NCBI GenBank assembly: GCA_023254445.1
Contig: JALRLN010000006.1
Coordinates: forward strand, 1 to 10,556
DNA length: 10,556 bases
Source of the DNA: Candidatus Poseidoniaceae archaeon
GTDB lineage: Archaea; Thermoplasmatota; Poseidoniia; Poseidoniales; Poseidoniaceae
Direction of reading: 5' to 3'
In this document: piece after piece, positions 5,878 through 10,556 of the stretch
Layout of the letters: the number at the start of each line of letters is the position of its first letter
Position numbering within the stretch: the stretch's first letter is position 1
Notes under the pieces: generated by a model
What the model was told of the DNA's origin: nothing
The model's input: only the letters and a program-made list of their open reading frames with translations
Databases searched by the model: none
Program-made: the position numbers and the translations under genes

Positions 5878-8800
5878 ATGCAAAAGACAGGCCTTCATAT
5901 GCGCTTCAACCGGCCTGACGACGTGGACGAGTTGAACGGTCTGGCACGGGTGCTTGTGCACCGTGTGAACCGGGTGCACCTTGCGGTGCTGTTGCTCAGC
6001 CTGCTGATGGTCCCGGGCGCCATGCGGGCCTTGGAACCGATCGACATGGAAGCTTACGACATGGCGTCGCCGGAATTGGATGCCCAAGGAGAAATCGACG
6101 AGGTCTTCGCCTCCTCGGAGGTGATTGTGGCCTTCCTTGTCACGGTGCGGGATCCGGCCATGGTGGACACCTCTGAGGCGGTCCCACGGCCGCTGACCGT
6201 CGACGGTATTGCGGACTGGACCTCCTTCCCCCCCGTCACCGAAATCCTACCAGCAGGCGAACCGTGGGGAGGCATCGACGCCCCCCCGGGCGGTATTCTG
6301 AACCTCACGGTCTTGCGGGAAATTGACGCGAAGGCGGACATCGTCCGAAACCACCCCCTCAACGTGACCCTCAAGCCCCTTGTCAACGACGTGACGGGAG
6401 CCCAAACCGACGGCGTGATGGCCCTGCCCGACATCTTCCGCGCCTTCATGTCCAACGCGTCCATCCTCACCAAACCCTCCCGCGACGCCTTTGGTGCGGA
6501 GGTCCCTGCCCGAACAAACTGGAACGACTGTGGCGTTCTGGACTGCCTCCCCTTCGACGACCAGAACCTCACGCAGGACCACATCGACCTGGCCGCCGAG
6601 CGCTTGGTGGACGCGGCGGACGTGACCTTCCTTCGCTGGTTGTCACTGGACCGGGGCTTCCGGGCGGACATGAACGCCGTGAGCGTCGGCCCCATCGGGG
6701 CCTCGCTTGGCGAGGACGGATGGTCGAGCGACCTTCGTGGCCAAGGGCGCTGGTCGGCCAGCGCCTCCTGGATGCTCGTCCAACTCGACCGAGGCACCCT
6801 GACCGAAGCAGGGTGGACCATGTCGTGGAAGGATGCGGCTCAGGAAACGGCGGTCCGTGTGACCGAGGACGGCGCGGTCGTGGGCGGCTTCCGTCTTGCC
6901 GAAGGCGACCTCGTGATGCACCCGCCCGCCTACGACGAAACGGCCTGCACCGCCATGGTCGAGGAGGGCGACGGACCGTGCTCGGTGGAGTGGTCGGTGA
7001 TGGAACTTGAAGGCTTGATGCGGCGGCACGACATGACGAGCATCACGCTTCAGGTTGGCCAGGCCGTCAACGTCGAGGTGAACCGCGAACTGCAAGGCAG
7101 TGCTGGCCTCATCTCGCTGATGGGGCTCGCCATCGCCGTGCTGCTCTTTGTGTCGCTGCGTCGGCCCACGGACGTCGCCATCGTGCTCGTGTCCCTTGGA
7201 GCCGCGTTGTTGTGGATGCAGGGCTTGATCGGGCATCTGGTCACCGTCACCGGATGGTTTGGACTAAGCCTGATTGCCCGGTCCCAGTTTTCGAACCTCT
7301 TGCCCATCCTCGTGATGGCGCTTGGCATCGACGACAGCCTGCACGCGCTGCACCGCTACAAAGAGGAACGCGCGACGGGAAAAAGCCCTGAAGAAGCCAC
7401 ACATACCTCCCTCAGCAGGGTGGGCCGAGCCATCCTTCTGACGTCCTTGACGACGATGGCAGCCTTCGCTGCGAACCTGTTCTCGAACATCGCCGCCCTC
7501 CGCTCCTTTGGAATTGAAGCAGCCTGCGGCATCCTGGCCGCCTTCCTGCTCACGGGCCTGTGGGCGCCCCTGCTGCGGTTGAGCGTTGATCGATGGCTCG
7601 AAGCACGTGGAACAGCCACGGACACGACGCGCGCTCACACCAGCGTGCCGGCCGCACTCGCCGCAGTGCCTGTGATCAGCGGGCGCTGGAAGCCGGCCCT
7701 CGCCATCGGCGTGCTTGCGCTGCTGCTGACCGTCCCAGCAGCCGTGGGCATGAGCCGCTTGGAAGGCGATTTCGCCGTGGAAGACTTCCTTGACGCCGAT
7801 TCGGACTTTACGGCGGGCGTGAACCTCGTCAACGCCCGCTTCTCCGACGAAGGAGAACCCGCGGTCTTGCTGCTCGAAGGCGACGTCCTGGACCCTCGCG
7901 TCTTCGCAGCGATCGAGGACTTCCGAACCGCGTTGGACGACACGCCCGAAGGGGTGCCCGACAAGATCACCCGGACGCCCGATGGGAGCATCGATATCCT
8001 CGCCTTGGACGAAATGGTGAACTTGGCCGTCTTCTCGATGATCGAAGAACCTGCCCCGTTCGAAGCGGCGGGGATGGTGCTTGAGGAGGAGGACTTCGGT
8101 GTTGGTTGCTCCCGGACGGGTGCTGCACGCTTGCCGAACCTGGCCGACCGGGGTTGCCTGGCCTTCTTCTACGGCTTCTTGTCCGTCCACGGCGTCCCGG
8201 GCACGGCCTCCATCCCGGCGATCCCGACGAGCATCGTCTCGCTGTACATCACGCCGGAAACCCCCCTCGATCCGCATCAGCCTTGGCTGGATGAGGACGG
8301 TGCACCGGCCAACTACGAGGTCATGCTCATCCGCTTCGGCATCACGCGGCCGGAGCACTTCCCGAGCATGAAGGGTGGCCTCGAGGAGATCTGGAGGGAC
8401 CTCGACGTCTTCACCAACCTCTCGTCTGGAACCTACGACGCTCCGGGAGCACCGGAAGGGTCGCCGCTGACCTGGGTGATGCTGACGGGCCGACCTGTCG
8501 TGCGCTACACGGCGAGCACGGCGATGCAGGACGAGATGCAATCCTCGCTCATCCTTGGGACCCTCTTTGTCCTCGTCACCTTGAGCATCGGCTTGCGGTC
8601 CATCCCTCAAGCCTTGATGTCGCTCGGTCCAATCCTCGTGGTGGTGGTGTGGCTGTACGGCCTGATGCACATGACCGGGGCCAGCCTCAACATCGTCACG
8701 GTGACCATCGCGACCATCTCGCTTGGGGTGGGCATCGATTACTGCATCCACGTGACGGAACGCTACCGGGAGAGCCGCCGAGCGGGCCAGGACCATCACG

Positions 8801-9024
8801 CTGCACTGAAGGCCGTCGGCGGCGCGTGCGGTGCAGCCCTCATCGGCTCGGCCGCATCGGACATCGCCGGATTTGCCGTCATCGCCACTTCCCCAATGGG
8901 GCTCTTCTCGTCCTTTGGGACCTTTTCCGCGGCGATGATTGCCCTCTCCTTGTTCGCCAGCCTCGTGCTGACCACCGCCGGCCTTGGCCTGCTGAACGGG
9001 CCCACAGCATCGGCGAGCGATTGA
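5878..9024 (+). CDS. MMPL/RND-superfamily exporter
   Basis: From ATG 5878 the product has 1048 residues with the classical duplicated RND plan. Helix 1 (about 33-52) precedes an extracytoplasmic domain (to about 405). Helices 2-6 contain LPILVMALGIDDSLH (acidic pair at 485-486), helix 7 (about 605-625) precedes a second outer domain (to about 880), and helices 8-12 contain LGVGIDYCIH (Asp954). These mid-membrane acidic residues match the proton-relay position of MMPL proteins, so ion-driven transport of a hydrophobic molecule is likely. The outer domains carry cysteine pairs 218/223, 357/368 and 744/760. The frame also opens at TTG 5836, overlapping the permease, and has ATG 5899; 5878 gives a 10-nt gap from the permease stop, and no ribosome site decides between them. 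Archaeal MMPL proteins are mostly uncharacterised. Confidence 0.9.
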   Translation: MQKTGLHMRFNRPDDVDELNGLARVLVHRVNRVHLAVLLLSLLMVPGAMRALEPIDMEAYDMASPELDAQGEIDEVFASSEVIVAFLVTVRDPAMVDTSEAVPRPLTVDGIADWTSFPPVTEILPAGEPWGGIDAPPGGILNLTVLREIDAKADIVRNHPLNVTLKPLVNDVTGAQTDGVMALPDIFRAFMSNASILTKPSRDAFGAEVPARTNWNDCGVLDCLPFDDQNLTQDHIDLAAERLVDAADVTFLRWLSLDRGFRADMNAVSVGPIGASLGEDGWSSDLRGQGRWSASASWMLVQLDRGTLTEAGWTMSWKDAAQETAVRVTEDGAVVGGFRLAEGDLVMHPPAYDETACTAMVEEGDGPCSVEWSVMELEGLMRRHDMTSITLQVGQAVNVEVNRELQGSAGLISLMGLAIAVLLFVSLRRPTDVAIVLVSLGAALLWMQGLIGHLVTVTGWFGLSLIARSQFSNLLPILVMALGIDDSLHALHRYKEERATGKSPEEATHTSLSRVGRAILLTSLTTMAAFAANLFSNIAALRSFGIEAACGILAAFLLTGLWAPLLRLSVDRWLEARGTATDTTRAHTSVPAALAAVPVISGRWKPALAIGVLALLLTVPAAVGMSRLEGDFAVEDFLDADSDFTAGVNLVNARFSDEGEPAVLLLEGDVLDPRVFAAIEDFRTALDDTPEGVPDKITRTPDGSIDILALDEMVNLAVFSMIEEPAPFEAAGMVLEEEDFGVGCSRTGAARLPNLADRGCLAFFYGFLSVHGVPGTASIPAIPTSIVSLYITPETPLDPHQPWLDEDGAPANYEVMLIRFGITRPEHFPSMKGGLEEIWRDLDVFTNLSSGTYDAPGAPEGSPLTWVMLTGRPVVRYTASTAMQDEMQSSLILGTLFVLVTLSIGLRSIPQALMSLGPILVVVVWLYGLMHMTGASLNIVTVTIATISLGVGIDYCIHVTERYRESRRAGQDHHAALKAVGGACGAALIGSAASDIAGFAVIATSPMGLFSSFGTFSAAMIALSLFASLVLTTAGLGLLNGPTASASD

Positions 9025-9091
9025 AAGAGGGGAGCGCCCGGAGGGGGAGCGTCGGACGCAGGGGGTGGTCCCCGGTGCGGCGGTGAGCCTG
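9025..9091 (+). other. G-rich spacer between the MMPL gene and pus10
   Basis: This 67-bp spacer has three runs of four or five G, at 9029-9032, 9043-9047 and 9061-9065. It also has a near-repeat, GAGGGGAGCG (9027-9036) and GAGGGGGAGCG (9041-9051). There is no T-rich archaeal terminator and no TATA-like element, so pus10 may be read from the upstream operon. Confidence 0.4.
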
Positions 9092-10556
9092 ATGACGGAA
9101 ACGCCAGCAGAGGACGAGGAAGACTGGACGACCTTTGCCAGTGCAGCCTTCGGTCAGACGGACTACTCCTTGTGGGACGACGTCGAAGTCGTCGCTGAAA
9201 CCGAGGACGATGGATTCGACGAGGGTGACGACCTCGACGATGAGATGTGGGAAGAACCGGAGCAGCTTGGCACCCACACCGAGGAAGTCCCTCGAGCACC
9301 GAACCCCGCTGGCCACAAGCACATGGTGCGGCTTGGCACCTGCGACGCATGCCTTGGGCGGCTCGGAGGGAAGCAGCGGTGGGACCAGGACATGCGTGCC
9401 TCCGGAGAGGAACTGCGTGCCAGCGTGGTGCAGCGCGATCCTCACCTCGCCAACGCACGTGAGGAGGCACCCCTTTGCCCCTTTTGCGAGGACCTCTTCG
9501 ATGAAGTCGACCTCCTTGCGGACCTCATCGTCGAAGCCATCGAGGGGCGGCAAGCCAAGCGGCTGCAGATCGGCGCGCGCTTCCCGAAGGACCAGACGGA
9601 GGAGGAAGACGCCAACCGCAAGCGGTTCGGTGCTGCCGGGTCGGAAGCGCTGAAATCGTCCTTGGTGCAGGAAGTCGGGAACGCCGTGCTTGAACGCACG
9701 GAAGGATTGACCTTGGTGCAAGAACATCCGGAAATCTTGGCGATCATCGACGTGATGACCCTCACCGTTGACCTCGACGTGCGCTCGGTCTACCTCTACG
9801 GGCGCTACAGGAAACTCCAGCGCGGCATCCCCCAAACCCGCTGGCCCTGCCGCGCCTGCAAAGGCCGAGGTTGCGATCGCTGTGAGGGCACGGGCCTGCA
9901 GTACGCCACGAGCGTGCAGCAACTTGTGGCCGACCCGCTGAGGGCCTTGCTGGGCGCCGAAGACGACGCGTTTCACGGCATGGGCCGTGAGGACATCGAC
10001 GTGCGCTGCCTCGGTCGAGGTCGCCCCTTTGTGATCGAACTCAAGTCGCCCTTGCTTCGCGACGTGGACGCGGACGCGGCGATGGCGGCCATCAACGATG
10101 CAGCGGACGGTGCGCTCGAAGTCACGTCCCTCCGGCCTTCGTCCCGAAAGGAAGTCGTGCGTGTGAAAGACACCCCGGCCGAGAAGTCCTACGCCATTCG
10201 GTTCCGTCTTGAAGCCCTCTCCGAAGGCGACCTCGCCGTGCTGACGGCACCGATGGACTTGACGAACGAGGACGTTCAGCAACGCGGCGGAAAGAAGCGG
10301 AATCGCCGTGGAAAAGGTGCCCGTCGAGGCGACAAGGACGCACCGGCCGACAAGCCGCTCCCTACACCGGCCCCTGAGTCACCCGTCGTGGATGAGGCCA
10401 GCCTGAAGGCGCTCAAGAAGGCGGAACTCGTCGAGCGAGCGAAAGCCGCAAGCGTCGCACAGAGCGGCACCAAGGACGACCTGATCCAGCGCTTGCTGTC
10501 CGCCGCACCGGCCGAAGCCGCGCCCGTGGAGCGCCTTGACAACGAGGCCATCGGAC
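9092..10556 (+). CDS. pus10: tRNA pseudouridine synthase Pus10, 3' end outside window
   Basis: At least 488 residues, cut off by the window end. In archaea Pus10 makes pseudouridine in the T-arm of tRNAs (position 55, and 54 in many species). Residues 1-70 are an acidic extension. C84xxC87 in CDACLGRL and C129PFC132 form the zinc site of the N-terminal domain. A second cysteine cluster, CRACKGRGCDRC (253-264), leads into TGLQYATSVQQLV. The catalytic motif HGMGREDIDVRCLGRGRPFVIE places the likely nucleophile at Asp301, by analogy with the RTD motif of TruA. After about 390 the protein departs from the family: a basic linker (GGKKRNRRGKGARRGDK), a Pro-rich stretch, then a SAP-like motif at about 438-470. 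The ATG at 9092 has GGTGA 5 bases upstream; GTG 9083 is an in-frame alternative. Confidence 0.93.
   Translation, partial: MTETPAEDEEDWTTFASAAFGQTDYSLWDDVEVVAETEDDGFDEGDDLDDEMWEEPEQLGTHTEEVPRAPNPAGHKHMVRLGTCDACLGRLGGKQRWDQDMRASGEELRASVVQRDPHLANAREEAPLCPFCEDLFDEVDLLADLIVEAIEGRQAKRLQIGARFPKDQTEEEDANRKRFGAAGSEALKSSLVQEVGNAVLERTEGLTLVQEHPEILAIIDVMTLTVDLDVRSVYLYGRYRKLQRGIPQTRWPCRACKGRGCDRCEGTGLQYATSVQQLVADPLRALLGAEDDAFHGMGREDIDVRCLGRGRPFVIELKSPLLRDVDADAAMAAINDAADGALEVTSLRPSSRKEVVRVKDTPAEKSYAIRFRLEALSEGDLAVLTAPMDLTNEDVQQRGGKKRNRRGKGARRGDKDAPADKPLPTPAPESPVVDEASLKALKKAELVERAKAASVAQSGTKDDLIQRLLSAAPAEAAPVERLDNEAIG
10403..10501 (+). other. SAP-like segment within Pus10
   Basis: Residues 438-470 of Pus10 read as LKALKKAELVERAKAAS, then VAQSGTKDDLIQRLLS. 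This matches the SAP pattern: a helix with L-x-x-hydrophobic-x-x-x-E-L, a short turn, S-G-T-K-x-x-L-I-x-R-L. SAP motifs bind nucleic acid, usually DNA and sometimes RNA. The segment sits between the catalytic motif and the expected C-terminal part of Pus10, after a basic linker. The rest of the protein lies outside the window, so it cannot be seen whether this is an internal insertion or a replacement of the C-terminus. Confidence 0.65.

Noticed and set aside
7264..8799. Minus-strand frame of 511 codons
   Set aside because: It is antisense to the MMPL gene, which has full-length conserved motifs. The frame is a composition artefact.
9027..9065. G-quadruplex in the spacer before pus10
   Set aside because: Only three runs of four or more G are present and the fourth would be a GG, so a stable three-tetrad structure is not supported.
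8879..10282. Minus-strand frame of 467 codons across the MMPL end and pus10
   Set aside because: It is opposite two well supported genes and contains no recognisable domain.

Overview
The window looks like a chromosomal segment of a GC-rich archaeon, most likely a planktonic euryarchaeote of the marine group II (Poseidoniia) kind. The archaeal call rests on a clear Pus10-type tRNA pseudouridine synthase at the right end (a family of archaea and eukaryotes, not of bacteria), on a tRNA-Leu gene without an encoded CCA, and on few Shine-Dalgarno sites with short 5' leaders. The genus-level guess is inference from gene style and composition only.

Left part (1-2242). Bases 1-480 hold no convincing gene, but about 100-249 can be folded by hand into a nested multi-stem RNA whose G-U pairs favour the + strand. 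Everything else up to 2242 is on the minus strand: two small two-helix membrane proteins (481-810 and 912-1157), a tRNA-Leu(UAG) at 1340-1423, and a DUF3592-like membrane protein (1469-2242). The spacer downstream of the tRNA carries an exact 21-bp copy of the tRNA's 3' end, 114 bp away and in the same orientation. This looks like a residual attachment site or a partial tRNA duplication.

Centre (2329-9024). A tight + strand operon encodes a LolD/MacB-like ABC ATPase, a large permease with two FtsX domains, and a 12-helix MMPL/RND exporter. The ATPase stop and the permease start overlap or lie 5 nt apart, depending on the start chosen; permease and MMPL are about 10 nt apart. Together they suggest one envelope system: the ABC pair would extract or push a hydrophobic molecule or lipoprotein at the outer face of the membrane, and the RND protein would move a related substrate using an ion gradient. 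The ATPase is unusual: it has an extra segment of about 50 residues, partly hydrophobic, between Walker A and the Q-loop, and an amphipathic C-terminal tail. The predicted extracytoplasmic domains of both membrane proteins carry closely spaced cysteine pairs.

Right end (9092 to beyond 10556). Pus10 follows on the same strand and runs off the window. It has an acidic N-terminal extension and, after the catalytic motif, a basic linker followed by a SAP-like helix-extended-helix segment where ordinary Pus10 proteins continue straight into the rest of the catalytic domain.
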